From assembly GCA_041737175.1 (NCBI GenBank), contig JBGSSF010000023.1, forward strand, positions 186,001 through 250,000: a stretch of 64,000 nucleotides of DNA, read 5' to 3'. A model generated the notes under the pieces. The model was not told the origin of the DNA, ran no database searches, and saw only the letters and a program-made list of their open reading frames with translations. This document shows positions 9,494 through 18,631 of the stretch, piece after piece (position 1 is the first letter of the stretch; the number at the start of each line of letters is the position of its first letter). Source of the stretch: UBA5072 sp041737175 (lineage in GTDB: Bacteria; Bacteroidota; Bacteroidia; Bacteroidales; UBA10428). A program made the translations under genes and the position numbers.

Positions 9494-10396
9494 ATGAAAA
9501 AGAAAGGAATTTTATCTGCTTTAATGCTGGCTTTATTCACAGCATTGTTTTTTTTACCTTCATGTTCCAAGGAAGATGATGGCACGATTTCCGAAACCGA
9601 TCTGGCTCTGGCACAGGACGAAGCTTATGCCGATGCGGTTTATACTGAAATAGACAACATGGTTGTCTCTGAAATTACAACACTGGATGGCAATGCTTAC
9701 TTAAACTCGGGATTAAAATCGACCGGTGATGAAGAACCCTGCTATTCGGTTACAGTAGATCATCCTGACAGCACTCGTTTTCCAAAGGTAATAACGATTG
9801 ATTATGGTGATGGCTGTACGGTGGTATTCCGTGATGACACCATCACGCGTAAAGGACAAATCATAATCACCATCACTGACAGGTGGTTTATGCCGGGTGC
9901 AGAAAACAGGGTAACCTTTAACGACTTTTATTTCAATGATATTAAAGTTGAAGGCACCAGAACCATAACCAACCTGGGAATCAATGACGAAGGTAATCTG
10001 GAAATGGGTATCATACTTGAAGAAGGCAAGATCGTTTTCAACGATACCACCTGGATGACCCGTGAAGCGGATCATGTTCGGGAATGGATACGGTCCGCCA
10101 CACCACAGAATGATACGGTTATCATCACCGGATCAGCCCATGGTATAAATGTGCTGGGCCAGGAATACACCCGTAACATCACAGAGCCCCTCGCACTGGT
10201 TCATTGCTCGGAATACAAATGGCGCTGGGTTATTATCGACGGCACTGTGGAGATTACCAACAGTGTTACCGGCGCTTCAACCATCGATTACAGTGCAGAA
10301 GGTTGCGACGGCACTGTTATTGTCAATAAAAACGGTTATCGACACAATTATGAATTCAAGTATAACCACCGTCATCACAAACATGGTGGCCGTTAA
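9494..10396 (+). CDS. Hypothetical lipoprotein
   Basis: This 300-residue protein has a type II signal peptide with lipobox LPSC (Cys24) followed by KEDDG, the acidic stretch typical of exported Bacteroidota lipoproteins. The body is predicted beta-rich with many short T/V/I strands (for example KVITIDYGDGCTVVF) and a His/Lys-rich end (YNHRHHKHGGR) that could bind metal. I do not recognise a named domain. It is a single gene with its own terminator, convergent with glgB. The function is unknown. Confidence 0.75.
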   Translation: MKKKGILSALMLALFTALFFLPSCSKEDDGTISETDLALAQDEAYADAVYTEIDNMVVSEITTLDGNAYLNSGLKSTGDEEPCYSVTVDHPDSTRFPKVITIDYGDGCTVVFRDDTITRKGQIIITITDRWFMPGAENRVTFNDFYFNDIKVEGTRTITNLGINDEGNLEMGIILEEGKIVFNDTTWMTREADHVREWIRSATPQNDTVIITGSAHGINVLGQEYTRNITEPLALVHCSEYKWRWVIIDGTVEITNSVTGASTIDYSAEGCDGTVIVNKNGYRHNYEFKYNHRHHKHGGR

Positions 10397-10426
10397 AAGC
10401 AGAAAAGGTTGTTCAGTTTTATTCGC

Positions 10427-10462
10427 AGAGACCCTGTCAATGGACGGGGTCTCTCCTTTTTT
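10427..10462 (+). terminator. Rho-independent terminator
   Basis: Stem AGAGACCC...GGGTCTCT with an extra TGTC/GACG closing part, followed by CCTTTTTT. It ends the 9494-10396 gene and touches the 3' end of the convergent glgB. Confidence 0.8.
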
Positions 10463-12482
10463 AGTAAACCCGGGGTGTTCTTAGTTTTTTAAATACCAGG
10501 GCTGACCGGCTGGGCAGGTAAAGCATCAGGTAATGTGATGCGCCGTGTTTGACCGAGCTGCGCGCAAAATAGGTCAGGGTTTCATCTACATTTCCCACAC
10601 CACCGTAAGCAGGATTGTCAGTATTCAGTACGACACGGTATTTGCCCGGCCCTGTTTGAATTCCATAATCGGTAAAGGATCTTGCCGGATTGAAATTAAA
10701 AACAAACAGGTGATTTCCCCTTTCAAAGGCGAGGACCTGGTCAGGCCGGTTGTCGGCCACGAGCCGGCAATACTGGTTCAGATACAAGCCACTGTCATGG
10801 ATCAGGCGTATCATATCACGGTCAAAGTCACCCAGGTAATGATACCGGAGCAGCGGATCATCTACCAGGTTCCATTGTCTCCTGGCATATGTGTAGGACC
10901 AGTTGTTACCTTCGCGGGGAAAATCGATCCATTCCGGATGACCGAATTCATTGCCCATGAAATTGAGATACCCTCCTCCCCCTGTAGCTGCCGTTACCAG
11001 CCTGATCATTTTGTGTAAAGCTATTCCGCGGTCAATAATCAGACTTTGAATAGTTTTGCTCATGGAGAAATACATCTCCTTGTCCAGCAACCTGAATATT
11101 ATTGTTTTGTCTCCAACAAGAGCCTGGTCATGTGATTCAGCATAGGATACGGTTTTCTCCTCGGCCCTCCTGCTGGTTAATTCATGGTACATTTCCGAAA
11201 CATTCCAGCTTTCATCGGGCAATTCCTTGATAATTTTAATCCAGTAATCCGGTACCCCCATGGCCATGCGGAAATCGAATCCATAACCGCCCTGTTCTAC
11301 TGCCAGCGCCAAACCTGGCATTCCGCTCATTTCCTCTGCAACTGTAATAGCCCCGGGATTTACAATTTTGATCAAACGGTTGGCGAGTGCCAGGTAATTA
11401 ATGGCATCCTCATCCTGCTGACCATCATAGTACATACCGTAGTTGGTAAAATTACGTGAAAGTCCGTGGTCATAATATAACATGCTTGTAACACCGTCAA
11501 AACGGAAGCCGTCAAACTTGTATTCCTCCAGCCAGAATTTGCAATTGGACAAAAGAAAGTGAATCACTTCATTCTTGCCGTAATCGAAGCACAAAGAATC
11601 CCAGGCAACATGTTCCCTGCGTCCGCCGGAATGAAAATACTGGTAGGGTGTACCGTCAAAATTCCCCAGGCCTTCCATCTCGTTTTTCACAGCATGCGAA
11701 TGCACCAGGTCCATGATAACCGCAATATCCATTCCATGCGCGGTGTCAACCAGCAGCTTAAGATCCTCGGGCGTTCCAAAACGTGAAGATACAGCGAAGA
11801 AATTGGACACGTGGTATCCAAATGATCCATAATAAGGATGTTCCTGCACGGCCATTAACTGTATTGTATTGTAACCGGCCTTTTTAATACGCGGTAGGAT
11901 ATTGGTGCGAAACTCGTCAAAGGATCCTGTTTTTTCATCCATGGTGCTCATGCCCACATGGGCCTCATAAATAAATGGTGGTCTGCCTGCCGCATTGATA
12001 TATTTATTTTGCCAGTGATAATCCTTCGGTGGAGCCCATACCTGGGCATTGAAATCCTTGGTAACCTCGTTCTGCACAACTCTCCGGATGTAGGAAGGCA
12101 GCCTGTATCCCTGACCGCCCGGCCAGTGAATTGATAATTTAAATAGATCCTGGTGATGTAAAACATCCAAAGGCAGCCTGATCTCCCAGACTCCATTTTC
12201 CTGGGCATTCAAACTGTATTCCTTTTTCTCGCTCCAGCCGTTGAAATCACCCACCAGAAAGATTTGTTCTGCATTGGGGGCCCATTCCCTGAAAACCCAT
12301 GCGTCCGTGGTACGGTGCATTCCAAAATAAAGATAACCTGTCGCAAAATCTGAAAGTGTTTGTATGGCACCCGTGAGTTCATCTTCTTTCTCAAAGACCT
12401 TCATCTCACGGCGGTAAATGATCTCACTATAGGGCTCCAGCCAGGGATCATTGGACACCAGTACAGGTTTCTTGTTTTTCAT
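10461..12482 (-). CDS. glgB: 1,4-alpha-glucan branching enzyme
   Basis: This 673-residue GH13 protein forms alpha-1,6 branches in glycogen. An N-terminal CBM48 (about 55-150, WVFREWAPNAEQIFLVGDFN) precedes the TIM barrel. The nucleophile region is DGFRFDGVTSM, the acid/base region is VAEEMSGMPG and the transition-state region is YAESHDQALVGDKT. The C-terminal beta domain follows. The length fits the short eukaryote-like GlgB class found in Bacteroidota. No other glycogen gene adjoins it, so its operon context gives no support beyond the sequence itself. The ATG at 12482 gives a sensible N-terminus. Confidence 0.95.
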   Translation of the reverse strand: MKNKKPVLVSNDPWLEPYSEIIYRREMKVFEKEDELTGAIQTLSDFATGYLYFGMHRTTDAWVFREWAPNAEQIFLVGDFNGWSEKKEYSLNAQENGVWEIRLPLDVLHHQDLFKLSIHWPGGQGYRLPSYIRRVVQNEVTKDFNAQVWAPPKDYHWQNKYINAAGRPPFIYEAHVGMSTMDEKTGSFDEFRTNILPRIKKAGYNTIQLMAVQEHPYYGSFGYHVSNFFAVSSRFGTPEDLKLLVDTAHGMDIAVIMDLVHSHAVKNEMEGLGNFDGTPYQYFHSGGRREHVAWDSLCFDYGKNEVIHFLLSNCKFWLEEYKFDGFRFDGVTSMLYYDHGLSRNFTNYGMYYDGQQDEDAINYLALANRLIKIVNPGAITVAEEMSGMPGLALAVEQGGYGFDFRMAMGVPDYWIKIIKELPDESWNVSEMYHELTSRRAEEKTVSYAESHDQALVGDKTIIFRLLDKEMYFSMSKTIQSLIIDRGIALHKMIRLVTAATGGGGYLNFMGNEFGHPEWIDFPREGNNWSYTYARRQWNLVDDPLLRYHYLGDFDRDMIRLIHDSGLYLNQYCRLVADNRPDQVLAFERGNHLFVFNFNPARSFTDYGIQTGPGKYRVVLNTDNPAYGGVGNVDETLTYFARSSVKHGASHYLMLYLPSRSALVFKKLRTPRVY

Positions 12483-12648
12483 TGGTATGATAATTTATCC
12501 GGTGCAAATCATTTCTTAAATTTATGAATTAATCCTCTTTATCTGTGCCTTGAAAGTAAATTTCAGCTATAAAACAGGAATTTTAATTTGCTCCGTTAAA
12601 ATGAATGCCTCAGCCTCATAATCTGTAGGAGTATTGAATGATTAATAT

Positions 12649-12656
12649 TAACTTTG
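12649..12656 (+). promoter_or_regulatory. -7 promoter box for ribF-ahcY
   Basis: TAACTTTG matches TAnnTTTG. A transcript would begin near 12661, just upstream of the TTG start codons of ribF, which supports the non-ATG start. No clear -33 element. Confidence 0.5.
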
Positions 12657-12678
12657 CCAACGCTTTGCAATTTTGATT

Positions 12679-13635
12679 TTGAAGGTATTCAACGACATAT
12701 CACAATTCCAGTCAACCAACGCTGTGGTTACCATCGGAATTTTTGATGGGGTTCATCGCGGACATATTGAAATTCTCAACCGTATCAAAGAGTTGGCAGT
12801 ATCCTATGGCGGCGAATCCGTTGTTGTTACACTTTGGCCGCATCCCCGTTTTGTGCTTCAACCTGAAAACAATGAACTCCGGTTGCTTGCATCCCTCGAT
12901 GAGAAAATAGAACTAATTGATAAACAGGGAATTAACAATTTGATTATTCTTCCCTTTGATATCCGGCTTGCCAATATCACCTATGACCGGTTTGTCAGTG
13001 ACTACATTGTGGGAAGGATCAGGGCCCGGCATGTTGTGGTAGGCTTCAATCATCATTTCGGGAAGGACCGGAAAGGTACTTTCGAAAATCTGCAGAAAAG
13101 TGCCCGGGAACACGGTATACAGGCTGAAAGACTCAATCCGGTGATCATTAATGATATCCGCGTAAGTTCATCAGGAATTCGTCACATGATTGAAGAAGGA
13201 AGAATAAGCGCGGCCAATGAGGCCCTTGGTTATCCTTATTTTCTGAATGGCACCGTGGTGGAAGGCAACAAACTGGGGAAAACTCTCGGTTATCCTACAG
13301 CAAACATCGGGCTTTCAGAACCACTGAAAATGTTGCCGCGAAACGGGGTTTATGCTGTTTTGGTCAGGGTAAAAGGAAAGACATACCAGGGAATGCTGAA
13401 TATAGGCATCAGACCTACCATCACGTTGCCCAAGCACGACCGGACCATTGAAGTCAACCTTTTCGATTTTCAGGAAGACATTTACAATGAAACTATTAAA
13501 GTCGCTTTTTTGGAATGGATCCGCTGCGAAAAGAAATTCGATTCGCTTCAGGAACTTACGGAACAAATTGCAGTTGATAAATCAGAGGTCCTGAAAATTT
13601 TACAGGCCTTTTCAGATATAAATAGGTTAGTATAA
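12679..13635 (+). CDS. ribF: Bifunctional riboflavin kinase / FAD synthetase
   Basis: The protein converts riboflavin to FMN and then FAD. The N-terminal FAD synthetase domain (about 1-180) carries GIFDGVHRGH, the nucleotidyltransferase HxGH-like site, and SSSGIRHMI. The C-terminal kinase domain (about 180-300) carries GNKLGKTLGYPTANI with the PTAN motif, then NGVYAV and MLNIGIRPT. No ATG is available near the 5' end. TTG at 12679 gives MKVFNDI, the usual beginning of the family; TTG at 12673 would add two residues. A -7 box sits just upstream. ahcY follows after 20 bp and is probably co-transcribed. Confidence 0.93.
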   Translation: MKVFNDISQFQSTNAVVTIGIFDGVHRGHIEILNRIKELAVSYGGESVVVTLWPHPRFVLQPENNELRLLASLDEKIELIDKQGINNLIILPFDIRLANITYDRFVSDYIVGRIRARHVVVGFNHHFGKDRKGTFENLQKSAREHGIQAERLNPVIINDIRVSSSGIRHMIEEGRISAANEALGYPYFLNGTVVEGNKLGKTLGYPTANIGLSEPLKMLPRNGVYAVLVRVKGKTYQGMLNIGIRPTITLPKHDRTIEVNLFDFQEDIYNETIKVAFLEWIRCEKKFDSLQELTEQIAVDKSEVLKILQAFSDINRLV

Positions 13636-13655
13636 TATGCTATTATTTACAAATC

Positions 13656-15077
13656 ATGAAAACAGAAACCATTACCGAAATGCTTCCATACAAAGTTAAA
13701 GACATGAGCCTGGCCGAATTTGGCCGCAAAGAAATTGAAATCGCTGAAAAAGAGATGCCGGGATTAATGGCTATCCGTAAGAAATATGCCGGACAGAAAC
13801 CACTTCAGGGTGCCCGTATCTCGGGATCCTTGCATATGACCATTCAAACTGCGGTGCTGATTGAGACCCTCACATCCCTGGGAGCTGATGTTCGCTGGGC
13901 CAGTTGCAATATATTCTCCACCCAGGATCATGCAGCAGCAGCAATAGCCAAAGCAGGTATCCCCGTTTTTGCCTGGAAGGGCGAATCTCTTGAGGAATAC
14001 TGGTGGTGCACTGATCAGGCACTGACCTTTCCCGGTGGCCTGGGCCCGAATCTGATCGTAGATGATGGCGGCGATGCTACCCTGCTGGTACATCTGGGTT
14101 ATAAAGCCGAGAACGATTCATCGGTCTTGGATAAAACCGCTGAAAGTCGCGAGGAAGATGTTATCCTGCAGCTTCTGAAGAAAATCCTAAAAGAGGATAA
14201 TGGCAAATGGCACCGCTTTAAAGAAACCTGGAAAGGTGTCTCGGAGGAAACCACCACCGGCGTTCACCGCCTTTACCAGATGATGGAAAAGGGAGAACTC
14301 CTTGTGCCGGCTATCAATGTGAACGATTCCGTGACCAAGAGTAAATTCGACAACCTTTACGGCTGCCGCGAGTCCCTCGCCGATGGCATTAAACGTGCCA
14401 CCGATGTTATGATCGCAGGTAAAGTTGTTGTTGTACTTGGCTACGGTGACGTTGGAAAGGGTTGTGCCCGTTCAATGCGCTCCTATGGAGCCCGCGTTCT
14501 TGTTACCGAGATCGATCCGATCTGTGCCCTGCAGGCGGCCATGGAAGGATTTGAAATTACTACCATAGAGGATGCTGTGAAAGAAGGAAATATTTTTGTC
14601 ACTGCTACCGGAAACCGCGACGTGATCACCCTGGAACACATGCTTAAAATGAAAGACCAGGCCATTGTCTGCAATATTGGTCATTTTGATAACGAAATCC
14701 AGGTTGATAAGCTTACCATTTATCCCGGTATAAAACACACCAACATAAAACCACAGGTAGATAAATATATGTTCCCCTCGGGCAATGCCATTTTTCTGCT
14801 TGCCGAAGGCAGACTGGTAAACCTGGGTTGCGCAACAGGACATCCCTCTTTTGTCATGAGCAATTCATTTACCAACCAGACCCTGGCGCAATTAGACCTT
14901 TGGCAGAACAAGTATGCCGTTGGCGTCTACCGGCTTCCCAAAAAGCTGGATGAGGAGGTGGCCCGCCTTCATCTTGATCAGTTAGGGGTAAAACTCACCC
15001 AGCTTACGAAACAACAGGCTGATTATATCGGCGTCCCGAAAGAAGGGCCGTATAAGCCGGAGCATTACAGGTATTAG
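13656..15077 (+). CDS. ahcY: Adenosylhomocysteinase (S-adenosylhomocysteine hydrolase)
   Basis: This 473-residue enzyme hydrolyses S-adenosylhomocysteine to adenosine and homocysteine, closing the methyl cycle. The family signatures are present: SCNIFSTQDHAAAAIAKAG, then NVNDSVTKSKFDNLYGCRES, the NAD-binding GYGDVGKGCA, and the C-terminal KPEHYRY with the conserved Lys and Tyr. It carries the insertion of about 40 residues (near 150-190, KTAESREEDV...KWHRFKETWKG) that marks the longer bacterial/plant-type enzymes. It follows ribF by 20 bp. A composite inverted repeat lies after the stop. Confidence 0.97.
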   Translation: MKTETITEMLPYKVKDMSLAEFGRKEIEIAEKEMPGLMAIRKKYAGQKPLQGARISGSLHMTIQTAVLIETLTSLGADVRWASCNIFSTQDHAAAAIAKAGIPVFAWKGESLEEYWWCTDQALTFPGGLGPNLIVDDGGDATLLVHLGYKAENDSSVLDKTAESREEDVILQLLKKILKEDNGKWHRFKETWKGVSEETTTGVHRLYQMMEKGELLVPAINVNDSVTKSKFDNLYGCRESLADGIKRATDVMIAGKVVVVLGYGDVGKGCARSMRSYGARVLVTEIDPICALQAAMEGFEITTIEDAVKEGNIFVTATGNRDVITLEHMLKMKDQAIVCNIGHFDNEIQVDKLTIYPGIKHTNIKPQVDKYMFPSGNAIFLLAEGRLVNLGCATGHPSFVMSNSFTNQTLAQLDLWQNKYAVGVYRLPKKLDEEVARLHLDQLGVKLTQLTKQQADYIGVPKEGPYKPEHYRY

Positions 15078-15126
15078 GGACGAGGGACAAGTGGGATCTG
15101 GGTTTAGGGATTTGTGTGTGAATTTC

Positions 15127-15234
15127 CTCGCAAAGACGCTAAGTCGCTAAGTTAAATAACCCTTCAAGCGGTCGTCTGACCCTTGAAGGGTTAATTGCAT
15201 AAACTCTATCTTGGCGTCCTTGCGTCTTTGCGAG
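15127..15234. repeat. Nested intergenic inverted repeat
   Basis: Outer arms CTCGCAAAGACGC (15127-15139) and GCGTCTTTGCGAG (15222-15234) enclose an inner hairpin AACCCTTCAAG-C-GGTC (15158-15173), loop GTCT, GACC-CTTGAAGGGTT (15178-15192). The inner hairpin recurs at 46230-46262 with a different loop. It follows ahcY and may also serve as a 3' transcript structure, although it has no T-tract. Confidence 0.85.
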
Positions 15235-15269
15235 ATTCTTTTTTACTATATTTACGAGAAACATCCACC

Positions 15270-16787
15270 ATGATAGACGCCAACGGAAACCTTCTAATTG
15301 CGAAGTCAGACAAGGATTTGTTCCTTATCCCCAAAATGTCAAACCGGCATGGTCTTGTTGCCGGAGCAACAGGAACCGGGAAGACGGTCACGCTCCAATC
15401 AATGGCTGAAACCTTCAGCAGCATTGGTGTTCCTGTGATCATGGCAGATGTGAAAGGAGATCTGTCCGGCATTGCCAAACCCTCATCCGGCGAAAACCCC
15501 AGGATCACCGAAAGAGTTAATGAACTGGGTCTTGATTCATACAAACCACAAGCTTTCCCTGTATGTTTCTGGGATATCTACGGCGAACAGGGTCATCCCC
15601 TCAGAACCACCATCTCCGAAATGGGACCGCTGCTCCTGGGCAGACTGCTGAACCTGAATGAAGTGCAGGCTGGAGTGCTTACGCTTGTGTTTAAAATCGC
15701 GGATGATAATAATCTTTTGCTTCTCGATATGAAGGATTTGAGAAAAGTCCTTGAATACATAGGTGAACATCACGGTGATTATATCAATGAATATGGCAAC
15801 ATCTCCTCTGCCAGTGTCGGTGCCATCCAGAGAGGGCTCCTGACGCTCGAGGAACAGGGAGCGGAGAAGTTCTTCGGCGAACCTGCCCTGAATATCATGG
15901 ATTTCATGCAGACCGACGGAAGTGGTAAAGGCGTGCTGAATATTCTGGCTGCTGATAAGCTGATGCTGTCACCCGGATTATATTCCACCTTCCTGCTCTG
16001 GCTCCTGTCAGAGCTCTTTGAGGAGCTTCCGGAGGTCGGTGACCTCGACAAGCCCAGGTTGGTATTCTTCTTCGATGAAGCCCATCTTTTATTCAGCGAA
16101 GCGCCTAAAGTACTGCGTGAAAAAATTGAACAGGTTGTGCGACTTGTTCGTTCAAAAGGAGTGGGTGTGTACTTTGTAACCCAAAATCCCATTGACATTC
16201 CCGATATCGTGCTTGGTCAGCTGGGCAACCGCGTTCAGCATGCCCTGCGCGCTTTTACCCCCAGGGACCAGAAAGCCGTAAGATCAGCAGCTGAAACATT
16301 CCGTTCCAATCCCAAATTCAAAGTGGAGGATGTCATCACCGAACTGGGCGTTGGAGTAGCCCTCGTATCCCTGCTCGACGAGAAGGGAATACCCGGTATG
16401 GTGGAAATGGCTAAGATAGTACCCCCGCAGTCACAGGTCGGCCCGATCACACCCGGGGAAAGAAGCAGTATTATAAGCTCCTCCGTATTGCATGGTGTAT
16501 ATGAAAAGCAGGTAGACCGTGAATCAGCCTATGAAATACTGGAGAAAAAATTTGCCCGGGAAGATGCCGAGAAACAGGAGCAGGTAGAGCAATTAAGAAA
16601 AATAAAGGAAGCGAAACTCAAAAAAGCATCAAGAAGTGCTTCCGGCAGCATGATGGGTGACCTGGCCAAAACCATGGGCCGTACCATTACACGCACAGTA
16701 GGCAGCGAACTGGGCAGGAAACTTGTAAGAGGTATGTTGGGAACGCTGCTGACTGGAGCTGTAGGATCGATTCTAAAGAAGAAGTAA
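15270..16787 (+). CDS. HerA-like / DUF853 ATPase (YjgR-type)
   Basis: This 505-residue protein is of the FtsK-HerA superfamily, DUF853 subgroup (E. coli YjgR). Walker A is GATGTGKT (about residue 37), followed by MADVKGDLSGIAKP, Walker B LVFFFDEAHLLF and the FVTQNP sensor region. The C-terminal coiled-coil (about 430-470, E/K-rich) leads to a Gly-rich tail with repeated small residues. Its role is unknown; relatives are proposed DNA-translocating or helicase-like ATPases. I chose ATG 15270 (MIDANGN). The frame stays open upstream to a TTG at 15195, but that stretch is the right arm of the inverted repeat, not protein-like sequence. Confidence 0.9.
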   Translation: MIDANGNLLIAKSDKDLFLIPKMSNRHGLVAGATGTGKTVTLQSMAETFSSIGVPVIMADVKGDLSGIAKPSSGENPRITERVNELGLDSYKPQAFPVCFWDIYGEQGHPLRTTISEMGPLLLGRLLNLNEVQAGVLTLVFKIADDNNLLLLDMKDLRKVLEYIGEHHGDYINEYGNISSASVGAIQRGLLTLEEQGAEKFFGEPALNIMDFMQTDGSGKGVLNILAADKLMLSPGLYSTFLLWLLSELFEELPEVGDLDKPRLVFFFDEAHLLFSEAPKVLREKIEQVVRLVRSKGVGVYFVTQNPIDIPDIVLGQLGNRVQHALRAFTPRDQKAVRSAAETFRSNPKFKVEDVITELGVGVALVSLLDEKGIPGMVEMAKIVPPQSQVGPITPGERSSIISSSVLHGVYEKQVDRESAYEILEKKFAREDAEKQEQVEQLRKIKEAKLKKASRSASGSMMGDLAKTMGRTITRTVGSELGRKLVRGMLGTLLTGAVGSILKKK

Positions 16788-16797
16788 TTGGTGTAAA

Positions 16798-17706
16798 ATG
16801 ATGAATGTATTGCTACCCGAAAATCCTGTGATAGGCTGGATTGGCACCGGCGTCATGGGCCGGTCCATGTTCGGACATTTGCTGGATAAGGGTTATAAGG
16901 GATTTGTATATACCCGCACCCGGGAAAAAGCCTTACCATCCATTGATAAAGGAGCCATCTGGTGTGATTCTCCGGCTGAGGTTGCCCGGCAGGCCGACGT
17001 CGTATTTACCATGGTCGGATTCCCTGCCGATGTCCGTGATGTATATCTGGCGCCACCAGGACTTATTGAATCGGCAAAGCCGGGAACCGTCCTGGTTGAC
17101 ATGACCACCACAAGTCCTTCCCTGGCCGTTGAGATTTACGGGAAAGCCGTCAAACGTAAAATATACGCGCTGGATGCTCCAGTTTCAGGTGGTGATGTAG
17201 GCGCAAGAAATGCCACGTTGTCCATCATGGCCGGGGGTGATAAACCGGTTTTTGATGCTGTTGAAGCGCTTTTCGGTATCCTGGGAAAAAAAATTGTATA
17301 CCAGGGCAAAACAGGTTCAGGACAGCACACCAAAATGTGCAACCAGATCGTGATTGCCGGAACCATGATCGGAATGTGTGAAAGCCTGATTTATGGACAT
17401 AAAGCAGGTCTTGACCTGAATACCATGCTGAGTTCCATATCGGGCGGCGCTGCTGCCTGCTGGTCACTCGATAATCTTGCCCCGCGCATCCTTCGCCGTG
17501 ATTTTGAACCAGGCTTCTTTGTAAGGCATTTCATCAAGGACATGGGCATTGCGCTCGAAGAATCCCGCCGCATGGAACTTTCGTTGCCCGGCCTGGCATT
17601 GGTGCAGCAGTTGTACCAGTCGGTTTCCGCCCTGGGCTTCGCCGAAAAAGGCACACAGGCGCTGATGCTGGCACTGGAGAGTATGGCTGGCATTAAAAGT
17701 GATTAA
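16798..17706 (+). CDS. NAD(P)-dependent beta-hydroxyacid dehydrogenase (3-hydroxyisobutyrate dehydrogenase family)
   Basis: This 302-residue protein has an N-terminal Rossmann domain with GWIGTGVMGRSM and a C-terminal helical domain. The substrate-binding signature DAPVSGGDVGARNATL and the catalytic lysine segment GSGQHTKMCNQI are intact. Relatives reduce or oxidise 3-hydroxyisobutyrate, tartronate semialdehyde or succinic semialdehyde; the substrate cannot be told from sequence. It begins 10 bp after the DUF853 gene, so the two are probably co-transcribed. A double ATG (MM) opens the gene. Confidence 0.88.
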   Translation: MMNVLLPENPVIGWIGTGVMGRSMFGHLLDKGYKGFVYTRTREKALPSIDKGAIWCDSPAEVARQADVVFTMVGFPADVRDVYLAPPGLIESAKPGTVLVDMTTTSPSLAVEIYGKAVKRKIYALDAPVSGGDVGARNATLSIMAGGDKPVFDAVEALFGILGKKIVYQGKTGSGQHTKMCNQIVIAGTMIGMCESLIYGHKAGLDLNTMLSSISGGAAACWSLDNLAPRILRRDFEPGFFVRHFIKDMGIALEESRRMELSLPGLALVQQLYQSVSALGFAEKGTQALMLALESMAGIKSD

Positions 17707-17731
17707 GTGATGAGGTAAGGAGGTGAATATG

Positions 17732-17793
17732 TACTCCATACTCCATACTCCATACTCTCTCCCCTTCTCCCCATCTCCCCCTCTTTCTTCTCC
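17732..17793. repeat. Low-complexity repeat (CTCCATA tandem and C/T-rich tract)
   Basis: ACTCCAT repeats three times in tandem (to about 17755), followed by a C/T tract that includes TCTCCCCCTCTTTCT. The same 15-mer occurs inside the ferredoxin gene near 53727-53741. It lies upstream of the first repeat-protein gene. Confidence 0.7.
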
Positions 17794-17830
17794 TGTCCGT
17801 ATTCGAACACTCCCTGTCTAGTCTGAAACA
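17794..17830 (+). promoter_or_regulatory. Putative activator-binding sites upstream of the sigma-54-type promoter (copy 1)
   Basis: TGTCCGTATTCGAACA (17794-17809) is an imperfect 16-bp palindrome. A weaker related box, TGTCTAGTCTGAAACA, starts 21 bp later (17815). The palindrome begins exactly 103 bp before the -24 element, the same spacing as in the second copy. Confidence 0.55.
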
Positions 17831-17896
17831 CTTTCGTGTTTGGCTATTTTTACCCCAAATCTTCTTATTCGATTGTTTATCTGTTAGTTATAGACT

Positions 17897-17913
17897 TTGG
17901 CACGGTATATGTA
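17897..17913 (+). promoter_or_regulatory. Sigma-54-type -24/-12 promoter (copy 1)
   Basis: TTGGCACGGTATATGTA matches the consensus YTGGCACGRNNNTTGCW at 15 of 17 positions. The -24 half is perfect and the -12 half reads ATGTA instead of TTGCA. The start codon lies 41 bp downstream. The identical 17-mer precedes the paralog. Confidence 0.65.
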
Positions 17914-17954
17914 ATTCCTATACCAAACACTAAAAAACCTAAAAAAATAAAACA

Positions 17955-18470
17955 ATGAAAACACAAACGAACAACTTCAAGAAAATGGCCGCAACTGCCT
18001 GTGCTGCTTTTTTGATCGCTACCGGAAGCTATACTCAATCCGATGCCGGATACAGTGATTCCGAACTGGTTTCCCTGGTTAATCTTGAAACCCTGATATC
18101 CCTTACCGAAAACTCCATCAGGTATACTGCTCCTGCCGTGGCAGAATCGGAAGTATTCTATGCTGAATTTGAAAGACTGAATGGTTTGGCAGAAGCAACC
18201 GAAGCTTCCCTCAAGTATGAAGCTCCTGAAGTTGATGACGCCGATGTTGCTCCTGCAATGGAAAGATTGGAAGGATTCGCCGCTGCCACCGAAGCATCGC
18301 TGAAATATGAAGCTCCGGCTGCCGATGTGAATGAAGTTACTGTTGAAAAAGAAAGACTGGAGTGGCTTGCTTCCGCTACCGAAGCATCCCTGAAGTATAA
18401 CGCTCCCGAAGCTGACAACTTCAACGAAATTGAAAACCAGAATGTAACCATGATTGCAAGTACCAAATAA
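17955..18470 (+). CDS. Secreted 30-residue-repeat protein, copy 1
   Basis: This 171-residue protein has a signal peptide (about 1-31; MAATACAAFLIATGS core) and then four 30-residue units at about 43-72, 73-102, 103-132 and 133-162. The unit consensus is close to ERLxxLAxATEASLKYEAPExDxxxV. Each unit has an acidic, probably helical first half and an S-L-K-Y-x-A-P turn. The mature protein is small, acidic and cysteine-free. I do not recognise the family. The neighbouring gene at 18893 is a clear paralog. The promoter is of the sigma-54 type with upstream palindromes, and a strong terminator follows, so it is expressed as a single gene. Function unknown; a structural or envelope role is only a guess. 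Confidence 0.85.
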   Translation: MKTQTNNFKKMAATACAAFLIATGSYTQSDAGYSDSELVSLVNLETLISLTENSIRYTAPAVAESEVFYAEFERLNGLAEATEASLKYEAPEVDDADVAPAMERLEGFAAATEASLKYEAPAADVNEVTVEKERLEWLASATEASLKYNAPEADNFNEIENQNVTMIASTK

Positions 18471-18512
18471 ATCCCATCCCCATGTTTAAACAACAGTTAC
18501 CGTCTCACGGAT

Positions 18513-18548
18513 AACCTGCTGTCGGCTCATAAGCGCAGCAGGTTTTTT
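18513..18548 (+). terminator. Rho-independent terminator of copy 1
   Basis: Stem AACCTGCTG / CAGCAGGTT with an inner GCT/AGC closing pair and a following T-run. The same structure follows the paralog at 19454. Confidence 0.85.
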
Positions 18549-18631
18549 ATTTCCGGCATTTTGTTTGTACCTTCTGACACAAAATCCACTTCCAAAATAT
18601 ATACATCCTTCAAAGGAACATAAGGCAGGTT

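Noticed and set aside
15127..15234. CRISPR-like or riboswitch-like structure after ahcY
   Set aside because: Only one nested palindrome is present with no direct repeats and spacers, and the gene downstream has no link to a known ligand.
15195..15269. Upstream extension of the HerA-like gene to a TTG at 15195
   Set aside because: The added codons are the right arm of an intergenic inverted repeat; MIDANGN at 15270 is a normal start.
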